Shown here piece after piece: positions 27,501 to 36,316 of a stretch of 64,000 nucleotides of DNA; position 1 is the stretch's first letter; each line of letters opens with the position of its first letter. The stretch is from Arsenicicoccus sp. oral taxon 190. GTDB taxonomy: Bacteria; Actinomycetota; Actinomycetes; Actinomycetales; Dermatophilaceae. Both the position numbers and the translations under genes were made by a program. The DNA is taken from positions 1,178,001 through 1,242,000 of the forward strand of contig NZ_CP012070.1 of the NCBI RefSeq assembly GCF_001189535.1, given 5' to 3'. Below the pieces are notes generated by a model. The model ran no database searches, was not told the DNA's origin, and saw only the letters and a program-made list of their open reading frames with translations.

Positions 27501-29696
27501 ATGAGTGACCCGGCCGTTCCCCTCACTCTCGGGTCGCGGATCCTGACCGCGGACGGCTACGCGGTCGTCACGGACCTGGAACGCCATGGGGTGCGTCTGC
27601 GCTTCTCCACTGGAGAAGACCGGTCCGTGGCCTTCACCCAGCTTCAGGCGCGAGCGGTCGGTGAGGACGGTCCACAGGCCGTCCATGCTTCCCTGTTCCC
27701 GTGGTGGCCCCAGCTCGAGGAATCGGTGCGCCGCGAGGCACTCTTCAAGCAGGAGTGCGTCCTCGAGGCACGGACCGGGTTCCGTTTCGGGCTGCGCGAG
27801 CTCGCCCAGCCCGGTGAGCCCTTCTACCCGTTCGGCGACGACTTCGGCCTCAGCCTGGCCGCGCGGTACCGCGAGATGAGCAAGGTCGTCTCCTTCGAAC
27901 GCTCCGTCGACCGGGCGGTGATGCGCCGGGTCTACGACGGGGAACTGCAGGACCACCGGATCGCCCCCCGCACTCTGCAACGCTGGGACAACCTCTGGGT
28001 CGGCGGTGGGCTGCGCACCCTCGTGGACGGGCGAGCCATCAAGGGCCGCCAGGCCTTCGATGTCATCGACGCCGACTTCCGACGGATTGCCCTGGAGAAG
28101 TTCGCGCAGTACGACGGCTCGAAGAGCCGCCCGAACCTGCAGGAGATCGAACGGCAGGTCCGCGTGGCCCTCAAGAACGAGGGCATCACCGACCCGCACC
28201 TGCCGGACCGGATCACCCAGGAGTTCCTCAGCTACCACTGGCGCGCGACCGGGTCCTCAGTGCGGGCCCAACGCTCCAAGGCCCTGCGCCGAGTCGCCGG
28301 TCACCAGAGCTACCCGGCCCAGCACCCGTCCGAGCTCGCCACCGACCTGACCATCGCCAACAACTTCGTCCTCGACCCCCTGCGGGAGCGCGCCATCAAC
28401 GTCGAGGTCGGCGTCATCCATTCGATCGCCACCCGGGTCATCCACGGCATACGAGTGTTTCCGCGGGGAGCCCGCGGCATCGACGTCGGGCTCCTCGTCT
28501 ATGACGCCATGCGGCAGTTCGCCATGGTCGTCGACGGAACCACCATCGACGACTTCCGCTGGTGCGGCATCCCCGAGTCCCTCGACCTTGGCGGCAACCC
28601 CGTCCACATCGGTAGACGACCCGCCGTCAAGCGTGACCTGACGATCCAAGGAGTGCACTACCTGCCCGGGGTGGCCCCCACCGCGCTGCGCAGCGACCAC
28701 GGCAGCATCTTCGTCGGCGAGCACTTCCGTGCCCTGCTGAACCATTTCGGCATCGAGTTGCGCCTCTCGCGCGGCAAAAAGCCCACGGACAACCCGCACT
28801 CCGAGCGGAAGATGGAGGACCTCGAACGCGCCTACCAGCAGGTGCCCGGATACAAGGGCCGCTCCATCCACCAGCGGGGACGCTTCATCGGCATCGAGGC
28901 GGACGAGCCGCTCCTGACCGCCGACGAGCTCGAGCGCCACTTCCGACGGTGGGTCGCCCTCGACTACCACCGGATGCCGCACGACGGACTCACCCTGCCC
29001 GGAGCACCGGGCATCCGCCTGACCCCCTTGGAGATGCACGACGCCCTCGCGGACGCAACGGGCCGGATCCTCGTGCCGCAGCACCCCGATCTGCTCTACC
29101 AGTTCCTCCCGATCATCTGGCTGTCCCCCGGGCACGCCGGTGTCGAGCACAAGAACCTGACCTATGACGCGGCCGTCCTCGAAGAATTCCGCTCGGTCAG
29201 ACCCGGAACCTTCCGTGCGCAGGACTCGGCCATCCCATTCCACATCGACCCACGCGACGTCACCCGACTCTGGTTCCGTCACCCGGACACCGACCGGATC
29301 CACGAGGTCCCGTGGAAGGCGCGACACCTGATCCACGCACCTCTCGGCGATGTCGTCCGCGACAGGGCCCTGGAACGCCTCAAGGAACGCGGGGGCAACC
29401 GGTCCATCAACAAGACCCGCGTCATGCGCCAGATCATCGATGAGATCGGCGAGCTCACCGCAGCCCCAACCACGGACGAGTGGCGCTCCAAGCTCGCTGC
29501 CGCGCAACTGCGTTGGGAGCAGTCGCAACGCGACCACGCCGAGGTCGCCGACGCACACCTTCAGTTGGAAGAGCAGGCCGCAGCAGGACTCCCGAGGATC
29601 CACGGAGCAGAGGGGAACACCACCCTCGACCGGGCGCAGGACTCCTCCTTTGACTTCGACGCCCCGCTTCCGGACTACGACGAGGAGGCGATCTGA
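27501..29696 (+). CDS. tnsB: Tn7-like transposase TnsB (DDE integrase)
   Basis: A 731-residue DDE-family transposase that binds the element ends and joins their 3' ends to target DNA. An N-terminal DNA-binding region is followed by an rve-like core with Asp282 (ATDLTIANNF), Asp399 (RSDHGSIF) and Glu435 (DNPHSERKM). A beta-barrel and C-terminal tail end in an acidic stretch (DAPLPDYDEEAI) that would contact TnsC. ATG 27501 overlaps the tnsA stop, and its stop overlaps the tnsC ATG. It is the only core transposition gene that is still intact. Confidence 0.93.
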   Translation: MSDPAVPLTLGSRILTADGYAVVTDLERHGVRLRFSTGEDRSVAFTQLQARAVGEDGPQAVHASLFPWWPQLEESVRREALFKQECVLEARTGFRFGLRELAQPGEPFYPFGDDFGLSLAARYREMSKVVSFERSVDRAVMRRVYDGELQDHRIAPRTLQRWDNLWVGGGLRTLVDGRAIKGRQAFDVIDADFRRIALEKFAQYDGSKSRPNLQEIERQVRVALKNEGITDPHLPDRITQEFLSYHWRATGSSVRAQRSKALRRVAGHQSYPAQHPSELATDLTIANNFVLDPLRERAINVEVGVIHSIATRVIHGIRVFPRGARGIDVGLLVYDAMRQFAMVVDGTTIDDFRWCGIPESLDLGGNPVHIGRRPAVKRDLTIQGVHYLPGVAPTALRSDHGSIFVGEHFRALLNHFGIELRLSRGKKPTDNPHSERKMEDLERAYQQVPGYKGRSIHQRGRFIGIEADEPLLTADELERHFRRWVALDYHRMPHDGLTLPGAPGIRLTPLEMHDALADATGRILVPQHPDLLYQFLPIIWLSPGHAGVEHKNLTYDAAVLEEFRSVRPGTFRAQDSAIPFHIDPRDVTRLWFRHPDTDRIHEVPWKARHLIHAPLGDVVRDRALERLKERGGNRSINKTRVMRQIIDEIGELTAAPTTDEWRSKLAAAQLRWEQSQRDHAEVADAHLQLEEQAAAGLPRIHGAEGNTTLDRAQDSSFDFDAPLPDYDEEAI

Positions 29697-29771
29697 TGGA
29701 CGCACGCCTGTGGCACCATGAACCGCGCCGGGTTTGGTGGAGGGTCTTGATCTCTACGGGAGAGTGGAGTC

Positions 29772-30095
29772 ATGCCTGCACCGAGGAAGTACAGCGACGA
29801 GTTGCGTGAGCGTGCGATCCGCACGGTGAACGAGACGATCAGGGAGAACCCGGGGATGCCGGTCAAGCGCGCCTGCAGCCAGGTGGGTGAGCAGCTGGGC
29901 ATCCCGGGGCCGACCCTGCGGAACTGGTTCCGAGGCCCTGGCCAGTCACCCGGGTCGACAGCGACAACGACCGATCCGCACGAGCGGCTCGTGCAGCTGG
30001 AGAAGGAGAACCGAGAGCTGCGCCGGGCAAACGCGATTCTGCGGTCGGCGTCGGCTTTCTTCGCGGCGGAGCTCGACCGCCCCTCAAGTCGCTGA
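29772..30095 (+). CDS. IS3-family transposase OrfA
   Basis: A 107-residue helix-turn-helix protein (HTH_Tnp_1 type): KYSDELRERAIRTVNE is the first helix region, GPTLRNWFR the recognition part, and the leucine-zipper-like LVQLEKENRELRRANAIL mediates multimerisation. In IS3 elements OrfA binds the ends and, by -1 frameshifting near its end, is fused to OrfB to form the active OrfAB. The two frames overlap around 30083-30095 (ACCGCCCCTCAAG). Confidence 0.92.
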   Translation: MPAPRKYSDELRERAIRTVNETIRENPGMPVKRACSQVGEQLGIPGPTLRNWFRGPGQSPGSTATTTDPHERLVQLEKENRELRRANAILRSASAFFAAELDRPSSR

Positions 30096-31069
30096 TCGAC
30101 TACGTCGACCAGCACAAGGACCAGTTCGGGGTCGAGCCGATCTGCACCGTCCTCACCGAGGCCGGCGCCAAGATCGCCCCGAGCACCTACTACGCGGCCA
30201 TGAAGCGCCCGCCGTCGAACCGGGCCCTGACCGACGCCGCCCTCGATGAGCGCATCCAGACCACCTACGAGGCCAACTACCAGGTCTACGGGGTGATGAA
30301 GATGTGGAAGGTGCTCAACCGGCAAGAGGTCCTCGACGAGCACGGCCGGCCCACCGGACGGCGCTACCCGCCGGTGGCGCGGTGCACCGTGGCCAGGCGG
30401 ATGAAGGCGCTGGGCCTGGTCGGCGCGGTCGCCGGCGACCACAAGCGACCGCGGACGACGATCCCGGCCAAGGACGTCCACCCGGCCGACCAGCTGAACC
30501 GGGACTTCACCGCCCCAGCCCCGGACGACCGGTGGGTCGCCGACATCACCTACGTGCCGACCTGGGCCGGGTTCGTCTACGTCGCCTTCGTCATGGACCT
30601 GTTCTCCCGGCGCGTCGTCGGCTGGCGAGTCACCAGCTCGCTGCACACCGACCTGGCCCTGGACGCCCTCGAGCACGCCATCTGGCAGCGCCAGCGTCAG
30701 GGACGAGACCTGACCGGCCTGGTCCATCACGCCGACCGCGGCGTCCAATATCGAGCCATCCGCTACACCGAGCGCCTGGAGGAGCTCGGGATCGTTGCCT
30801 CGGTCGGGTCCAAGGGCGACTCCTACGATAATGCCGCCGCCGAAGCGCTGAACCGCGTGTTCAAGACCGAGCTCATCCGCCGCCAAGGCCCGTGGAAGAC
30901 GCTCGAGCACGTCGAGCTCGAGGTCCTGCGGTGGGTCGACTGGTACAACACGACCCGCCCGCACTCCTGGTGCGACTACCTCGCACCCGCAGCGTACGAG
31001 AACGCCTACTACGCTGCCCGCAACCCTTCGACGGCAACCGCCGCCGAAGCACACACGACTCTCCACTGA
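30083..31069 (+). CDS. IS3-family transposase OrfB (DDE integrase)
   Basis: The catalytic half of the transposase. The frame opens at 30083 without its own start (first ATG at 30200), as expected for a product made by -1 frameshifting from OrfA. The HTH_21 region is followed by an rve core: WVADITYVPTWAGFVYVAFV with the first Asp, VHHADRGVQY with the second, and DNAAAEALNRVFKTELI with the Glu. It ends TRPHSWCDYLAPAAYE. Intact and identical to copy 2. Confidence 0.93.
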   Translation, partial: LKSLIDYVDQHKDQFGVEPICTVLTEAGAKIAPSTYYAAMKRPPSNRALTDAALDERIQTTYEANYQVYGVMKMWKVLNRQEVLDEHGRPTGRRYPPVARCTVARRMKALGLVGAVAGDHKRPRTTIPAKDVHPADQLNRDFTAPAPDDRWVADITYVPTWAGFVYVAFVMDLFSRRVVGWRVTSSLHTDLALDALEHAIWQRQRQGRDLTGLVHHADRGVQYRAIRYTERLEELGIVASVGSKGDSYDNAAAEALNRVFKTELIRRQGPWKTLEHVELEVLRWVDWYNTTRPHSWCDYLAPAAYENAYYAARNPSTATAAEAHTTLH

Positions 31070-32129
31070 ACCCGGGGCGGTTCACCAGCAAGCGACCGCA
31101 CCATCGATCGCTCTGCCCTCGCCTGTCCCGGTGGAGGTGTTCGACGAGCTGCCGGACGCGGCCCAGGACGCCTACTGGGAGCTGCTCAGCTCCGGGTTGG
31201 CCACCGTCGTACTGCCGTCGGTCCTGGCGCGGCGGGCAGCCACGCGACTGACCCGGCTGGTGGGACGCAACACCCTCCGCCCGCCGGGTGCGAAGGCCAT
31301 CGGGTCGGTCAGCGCCCCGTTCGCGGTCGGGAAAGTCGACGTTCGTCAAGGACTGGGCCCAGGCGGCATACCGGGACCTGCTCGGCCCCGCCTGCGCGGA
31401 CCCGCGGCCGACGTGGAACCCCGAACCGGGTGTGACCGCGGACTGGATCCCGCACGTCTACATCACGCTGCGGGCGGCCTCCAGGATCCGTGACGTGCTC
31501 GCCGCGCTGCTGCTGACGATGGGCTACCCCAGCGAGGGCCTGGTCCGGGTCACCACGACCCGGGTGGTGCACGCTTTCCGCCAGCACGGCGTGCGGCTGC
31601 TGCTCATCGACGACGCCCACTTCCTCGACGTGTCCAACAAGGACTCCCGCGACATGCTCGACTTCCTCAAGTACCTCAACACCGAGCTCGGCGAGCTGAG
31701 CGGCACGATGATCCTCATCGGGGCCGACCTGCACGACTCACCGATCTACCTGGACCCGCAGATCAACTCCCGCCTCGAACGCGTCACCCTTCACCCGTAC
31801 GGCTTCGGCACCGAGGAGGAGAAACGGGACTGGCAGCGGTTCCTCAAGGACGCCGAGGCTGTCCTGCTGCCCTACTTCGACTGCGCCCCGGCCGGGGTGT
31901 TCGCCCGAGACCTCGCCGGCCACATCTGGCGTCGCACCCAGGGCTACGTCGGCGACACCGCCCTCCTGCTCACCGAGGCCCTGCTGGCCGCGTTCGACGA
32001 CGGCTCGGAGACGATCACTACCGACCACCTCGACGCCGTCCCGCTCTCCGCCAGGGCCACCGCCGGCGAGGTCGACCTGCGCACCGCCACCCCCAAGGCG
32101 TCCAAGCGTCGGGCCAAGGTCGGTGCCTC

Positions 32130-33542
32130 GTGAACGCATCGCTCCTGCCGGTCCGGCCCGCGCCCTGCCCCGGGGAACCGCTGTCCTCGTATGCGGCCCG
32201 GCTGGCAGACGCCAACGGCCTGGCCCGGGGCCGGGTCCTGCCGACGCGACGGCACGACATCGACGTCCCGCCGAGCGAACTGTCCACGATCGGCTCCCTC
32301 GCCGCGCTCGACCATGCGGCGGCGACGCAGCTGACGATGGACCGCTACCCGCTGACTGTCCGTGGCCACGGTCCCCAGCGTCGCCACGGGTGGCGACTGC
32401 ACCACGCCGTGGCCTGGGTGTGCCCGTCCTGCACGGTGCCGACCGGCCACCGGGAGCTGCTGTGGCAGACCGCGCTGGTTCCGGTCTGCCTGCGCTGCTC
32501 CTGCTACCTGGTACGAGCCGGCTCCCCGCACGCCGCGGTCCCCGCACACCCGCGCGTCCTCGAGGTCGTCCAGACCCTCGTAGGGCTGGCCGAGGCCTCG
32601 GTAGCGGACCGCGATGCCAGGCAGGTGCTGTACCGGCGGCGTCGCCGCTGCCAAGACCTGGCCGCCACGATCGGCAGCGACTCCTTGGGCCGCGGTGGCG
32701 ACCTGCCTCCGGTGGACCTCGCCGCGGCTCGAAGGTGGGGTGCCTACCCCTGCCCGGACCCAACCACCGTCGCAGCGCTGCTGGTCCTCACCGGCCGACG
32801 TCGTGGTCGACGCAGCAAGCCCGCTCACCTGCGCTGCCATCAATCGGCCCTCTTCACCGACGCCGACCGCGACCGGCTGGACTGGTTCCTGACTCGGCTG
32901 CGTCACCACGTCCACCAGGACGGGCTGCGCCCGGACCACGTGCCCAGCATGCTCCCGCCACCCCCAGGTGAGGAGGAGCGGAAGCCCGGGGCGTGGCTGT
33001 CGCTGACCCGCGCGGCCACCGCCCTGCACATGCTCATCAGCCAGGCCAGCGGCCAGGCCGAGACGCAGGGAGAGGCGATGGCCGCCCTGGGGGTCACAGG
33101 CATCCCCTCCTGCGTGCTCATCGACGGCGTCCACGCCGGGCAGGGCCTGCGCGAGCAGGACGGCGACCTGCTCACCACCGCGTTGCAGGAGCTGCTCGCA
33201 GCCGGGTTGATCGACTACCAGCGCCGCCGCGACATACTTCGGGCCGTCACCCGGCTGCCGAGGACCACCCTCCTGCGGCTGCCCTCGGCGATCACCACGA
33301 AACCGGCGTTCAGGAGGCTGGCGCTGGCGTGGATGTGGACCCGGTTCACCCACGGCCCCATGCGCTCCAGCCCCTGGCCGACCACACCCGACCGCGACGT
33401 TCACGCCTTCAACCAAAACATCGACCCGGAGACGCGCCTGCTGCTTCACGAGACCGGGCAGCAACTCATCGCCGACACCGACCTGCTCCACATCCCAGCG
33501 ATCCAGACCACGTGGGCCGGCATCGCCAGGAGGTACCGATGA
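32130..33542 (+). CDS. tniQ: TniQ/TnsD-family target-selection protein (first)
   Basis: A 470-residue TniQ-family protein. The N-terminal block PCPGEPLSSYAARLADANGL is the TniQ signature. It is followed by zinc-binding pairs VCPSCTVPTGH and CLRCSCYLV, and by a long helical C-terminal region with basic stretches (RRRRRC) that could bind DNA. In Tn7 relatives, such proteins recognise the attachment site and recruit TnsC. It overlaps tnsC (GTGA) and the next gene (ATGA). It or the second TniQ is the likely reader of the dnaB 3' end; the sequence does not say which. Confidence 0.85.
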   Translation: MNASLLPVRPAPCPGEPLSSYAARLADANGLARGRVLPTRRHDIDVPPSELSTIGSLAALDHAAATQLTMDRYPLTVRGHGPQRRHGWRLHHAVAWVCPSCTVPTGHRELLWQTALVPVCLRCSCYLVRAGSPHAAVPAHPRVLEVVQTLVGLAEASVADRDARQVLYRRRRRCQDLAATIGSDSLGRGGDLPPVDLAAARRWGAYPCPDPTTVAALLVLTGRRRGRRSKPAHLRCHQSALFTDADRDRLDWFLTRLRHHVHQDGLRPDHVPSMLPPPPGEEERKPGAWLSLTRAATALHMLISQASGQAETQGEAMAALGVTGIPSCVLIDGVHAGQGLREQDGDLLTTALQELLAAGLIDYQRRRDILRAVTRLPRTTLLRLPSAITTKPAFRRLALAWMWTRFTHGPMRSSPWPTTPDRDVHAFNQNIDPETRLLLHETGQQLIADTDLLHIPAIQTTWAGIARRYR

Positions 33543-33934
33543 CACCCGACGACAACACACCCGGCGAGTCAGTGGAGTCAGTGGAGCGGCTGGCCAGGCG
33601 TCTGCTCCGGACGATCGACGACACCCCGATAGGCGCGATGGACGCCACCTTCTACGCCCACTACTTCGAGGAGCTACGCCTGATCGTCGACGCCTTCCTC
33701 GACCCCACACAGGCTCGGTCGCCGACGCCGGAGCAGCGGGTCTGGATCGTCTGGGACTGCCAAGACCCCGTCGCCTGCTACCTGAGCGAGCAGGAGGCCA
33801 CCGAGGCACGCGCCGACCTGCAGCACCAGCTGCGGTGCGCCCACGGCCCCGACCTTGAACTTTCGGCCAGCATCACTATCAGCAGCGCGACCCTCGAACC
33901 CGCCCGGTGCACCCAGACAGGAGTCCGTCGATGA
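33539..33934 (+). CDS. Hypothetical protein within the tns operon
   Basis: A 131-residue protein, not recognised. It begins MTPDDNTPGESVESVERLA and has a central predicted helix pair (TFYAHYFEELRLIVDAFLD) and the stretch WIVWDCQDPVACYLSEQEATEA. Its ATG overlaps the tniQ stop, and its stop overlaps the wbl-like ATG. This 4-nt coupling on both sides argues that it is a genuine operon member and not cargo. Function unknown. Confidence 0.7.
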   Translation: MTPDDNTPGESVESVERLARRLLRTIDDTPIGAMDATFYAHYFEELRLIVDAFLDPTQARSPTPEQRVWIVWDCQDPVACYLSEQEATEARADLQHQLRCAHGPDLELSASITISSATLEPARCTQTGVRR

Positions 33935-34245
33935 GGGGCATCAGCCGCGAGGCTCTCGCCCGCGCCGCCGCCTGGAGCCTGGAGGACGGAAACTGCAAAG
34001 GCATGGCCGCCCGCTGGGGCCGGTGGGAACGCCACTACCTGGCAGCCGAGGCCGTCGACGACCGAGCCCGGGCGCTGCTGGCACCGGCCGAGGTCTGCAT
34101 CGGATGCCCCATACTCGTCGAGTGCGTCGACCTGGCCGAACTGTCCGGGTACACCGGCATCGCCGGCGGCCGCGCGTACCGCAACGGCCGCGAAGACACC
34201 TACCGCCTCCGCGACCCCAACAAGCCACGACGCAGGACCGCATGA
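33931..34245 (+). CDS. WhiB-like (Wbl) Fe-S protein inside the tns operon
   Basis: A 104-residue protein with four cysteines at 22, 56, 59 and 65 (C-x33-C-x2-C-x5-C), the WhiB iron-sulfur pattern. The turn YTGIAGGRAY matches the G-(V/I)-W/A-G-G loop, and a basic tail (DPNKPRRRTA) follows. WhiB proteins are actinobacterial [4Fe-4S] regulators that bind sigma factor or DNA and respond to redox state or nitric oxide. ATG 33931 overlaps the preceding stop, and its own stop overlaps the second tniQ. A role in controlling transposition, or as a structural partner of TniQ, is inference. Confidence 0.75.
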   Translation: MRGISREALARAAAWSLEDGNCKGMAARWGRWERHYLAAEAVDDRARALLAPAEVCIGCPILVECVDLAELSGYTGIAGGRAYRNGREDTYRLRDPNKPRRRTA

Positions 34246-35906
34246 CCATTGCATCCGCGTTGCCGATCTCCGTCACACCCCGCGACGGGGAGTCGATCGA
34301 GTCCTGGCTCGAGCACCTCGCCGACGCCAACGGCCTGACCACCGCCCAACTCCTGACCCACCTTCGTAGCCGCGGCGCCAACACCCGGTATCTGACGCTC
34401 GCCCCCGCGCCGGCGACCATCGCCGCCCTCGCCGCGCTGGCCCGCATCCCAGAGCAGACCATCACAGCGGCGACCGTCAGTGCGTTCGACGGAACCGCGC
34501 TCGACCTGACTGGCCTCGACCCGGACGACCGGCACTCCTACCGGCAGGTCGCCGCCCGCGGCTGGACCCCCGCCCACGGCACCCAGATCTGCCCCACCTG
34601 CCTCGCCGAGGACGGAGCCTGGCGCACCTGCTGGCGCCTGCTCATCGTCACCGCCTGCACACGCCATCGCACTCTGCTGGTCGCCGAATGCCCGGGCTGC
34701 AACCGCCCGTTCCGCGACCAGCGCTACTCTCACCTGCGCCGGGTCGGCGCCGCCACCGTGTGCGGGAACCCGCTCGCGGCCGGACCTACCAGCCAGTGCC
34801 AGCACGACCTCACCACCATCTCTGTCGAGATCGCCGACGAAGAAGTCCTCGCCATGCAGACTCGCGTCGAGGACGCCCTCAGCCGGAACGCCGTCGTCGT
34901 CCTGGGCGGCCGGGTCGACGGGGCCATGTACCTGGCCGACCTGCGACACCTAGCCATCCTCCTGCTGCACCTCGCCAGCCAACCCGGCGCCCGCAGACTC
35001 GCCACGTGGCCAGCCCGCCTCGCCGCGGAAGCGCAGCGGCGCACCGGGGATCGTGGACCACGCTGGGGCCTGCGCCCGCCAGAGGACCCAGGGCTGCGGG
35101 CAGAGACGCTGGCCACCGCCGACGCGATCCTTAAGGCGCCCGATCTCGAGGCCGCCGCGGCTGCGTTGATGCCGTGGACCGAGCTAACCCCGCCCACGAA
35201 CGAGGGGCCGCTTGGATGGCTGGCAGATCGGACCGTCATGACGCCGACGCTGACCAGGCTCGTGCTGTCTGCACGGTCAGGTCACCGCCGTCTGTCCCAC
35301 CACCTCGACACCCACCCGCCATCCGGAGTTGCGATGAAGATCAACCACAAGGTCGTCCCACAGGTCATCCCCCACCAGCAGTACACCGAGCATCTGGCCG
35401 GTGCCTCCGAGAGCGGCGAGGAGACGGTCCGACTCTTCGCCTCCCTCTCATTGGCCAGGATGCATCCCGACGTGACAACCTGGGCCGCCGCCGCCGAAGC
35501 CCTCGGTATGCCCGGACCCATGGGCACCCGCTGCGCACGCGCTTGCACGCGCACCATGCTGATCGCTGCACCGGATTGGCAAGATCGGATCTGGGCAGCC
35601 ATCCAGGACGTGGACCGGCGGGACTACCGCGCCACCGAAGCCAAGATCGAGCACCGTCGGCACCTGACGAGTCGTTGGTTCCAGGAGTGGGCTCGCCAGT
35701 ACCGTCCCGGCACCCGCTACACCAGCTCGCCCTACGGACTGACGTGGCAGTGGGTCCACGTTGCCCACGCCCATATCGACATTTCGCCCGCCTGGGGAGG
35801 CAAGACGCCCACGGCCAAGGACCGCGCCCTCTACCGCCTGTTCGAGAACTCCCTCGATGACCAGCAACAGCTCGAACTCGCATACGCGCTCCACAAGCGT
35901 GCGTGA
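34242..35906 (+). CDS. tniQ: TniQ/TnsD-family target-selection protein (second)
   Basis: A 554-residue TniQ-family protein. The N-terminal block PRDGESIESWLEHLADANGL fits the family. The zinc region has ICPTCLAEDGAWRTCW, TACTRHR and ECPGCNRPF, a typical TniQ C-x2-C pattern. A long C-terminal half of ~350 residues carries helix-turn-helix-like repeats, as in TnsD proteins that read an attachment site. Being longer, it is the better TnsD candidate for the dnaB site. It is the last gene of the overlapping operon and is intact; its stop lies 14 bp from the convergent DUF6527 gene. Confidence 0.85.
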   Translation: MTIASALPISVTPRDGESIESWLEHLADANGLTTAQLLTHLRSRGANTRYLTLAPAPATIAALAALARIPEQTITAATVSAFDGTALDLTGLDPDDRHSYRQVAARGWTPAHGTQICPTCLAEDGAWRTCWRLLIVTACTRHRTLLVAECPGCNRPFRDQRYSHLRRVGAATVCGNPLAAGPTSQCQHDLTTISVEIADEEVLAMQTRVEDALSRNAVVVLGGRVDGAMYLADLRHLAILLLHLASQPGARRLATWPARLAAEAQRRTGDRGPRWGLRPPEDPGLRAETLATADAILKAPDLEAAAAALMPWTELTPPTNEGPLGWLADRTVMTPTLTRLVLSARSGHRRLSHHLDTHPPSGVAMKINHKVVPQVIPHQQYTEHLAGASESGEETVRLFASLSLARMHPDVTTWAAAAEALGMPGPMGTRCARACTRTMLIAAPDWQDRIWAAIQDVDRRDYRATEAKIEHRRHLTSRWFQEWARQYRPGTRYTSSPYGLTWQWVHVAHAHIDISPAWGGKTPTAKDRALYRLFENSLDDQQQLELAYALHKRA

Positions 35907-35920
35907 TCTGTCAGCCTGCC

Positions 35921-36316
35921 CTATGCGCGACGTCTTCGCAGCGCGTCCACGAGTCGTTTCCACCAGGTCGAGTGTGCTGGAGCGCGATCGGCTGCCGCTG
36001 CAGTCTGGTCTCGCACGATGGCCGCCCGCGTCGCAGCAACGCCGATGGGCGGTAGCCACTCGACCGCGTCCCGAGTGATCAGGTAGTGCGACCGGCAGAA
36101 CAATTGGCCATTCCCGACGGATGGTCGCAAAGTTACAGACCCGTCGAACGTGAGGGTCCAGCCGTCACTCGCGAGCGGGGTCACAGCCTTCGCTCCACAA
36201 CCGCACGCACAGAGGTGCACGGCGGTCGAGTACTCCATCGAGATGTAGAGACGTCCCTGCTCGAGGTCGCTGGGCACATACGTCACGTAGATCGGCTCAA
36301 GTCTGTGCAGACTCAC
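35921..36316 (-). CDS. DUF6527-type protein of a ubiquitin-like operon
   Basis: A 131-residue protein. A central zinc-knuckle-like cluster HLCACGCGAKAV and a later FCRSHYLI suggest a metal site. These features and its place after an E1-like gene match the DUF6527 proteins of bacterial multiubiquitin operons. It starts at GTG 36316, overlapping the E1 stop (GTGA). The C-terminus is basic (WWKRLVDALRRRRA). Its role in conjugation or deconjugation is not established to my knowledge. Family assignment is from memory. Confidence 0.68.
   Translation of the reverse strand: MSLHRLEPIYVTYVPSDLEQGRLYISMEYSTAVHLCACGCGAKAVTPLASDGWTLTFDGSVTLRPSVGNGQLFCRSHYLITRDAVEWLPPIGVAATRAAIVRDQTAAAADRAPAHSTWWKRLVDALRRRRA

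Larger units (their letters stand above)
25321..27504 (+). pseudogene. tnsA: Tn7-like TnsA endonuclease, split by an IS256-family insertion
   Basis: TnsA cuts the 5' ends of the transposon and acts with TnsB. The N-terminal part (25321-25672) contains RLESGLEHDLVRELDRDP and ends HTPDLLV. The C-terminal part (27107-27504) continues GREGAVTIWDVRPVE. Removing the IS (25673-27098) and one copy of the 8-bp duplication CCTGGTCC restores one frame reading HTPDLLVLGREGAVTIWDV. This provides the Asp of the catalytic triad and the following strand (WDVRP, where a Lys is usual). The rebuilt protein is ~250 residues. Its stop overlaps the tnsB start (ATGA). In its present form the gene cannot make full TnsA. 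Confidence 0.88.
29719..31084 (+). mobile_element. IS3-family insertion sequence (copy 1)
   Basis: A 1366-bp element with inverted ends TGAACCGCGCCGGGTT and TGAACCGCCCCGGGTT (read inward) and 3-bp duplication CCA (29716-29718, 31085-31087). It carries orfA and orfB in overlapping frames. It appears identical to 54839-56204, so the two copies are recent. It interrupts tnsC at codon 8. Confidence 0.94.
29696..32133 (+). pseudogene. tnsC: Tn7-like AAA+ regulator TnsC, split by IS3 and frameshifted
   Basis: TnsC is the ATPase that couples target selection by TniQ/TnsD to TnsAB. ATG 29696 overlaps the tnsB stop. After seven codons an IS3-family element (29719-31084) is inserted with the 3-bp duplication CCA. 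Without it the frame reads MDARLWHQQATAPSIALPSP and continues to FAVGK at 31334. There one extra A (31332-31334) shifts the frame; the next frame gives GKSTFVKDWAQ, LLLIDDAHFLD (Walker B) and SRLERVTLHPYGF. Two independent lesions make it very likely inactive, although a sequencing error in the A run cannot be excluded. Its end overlaps tniQ (GTGA). Confidence 0.87.
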
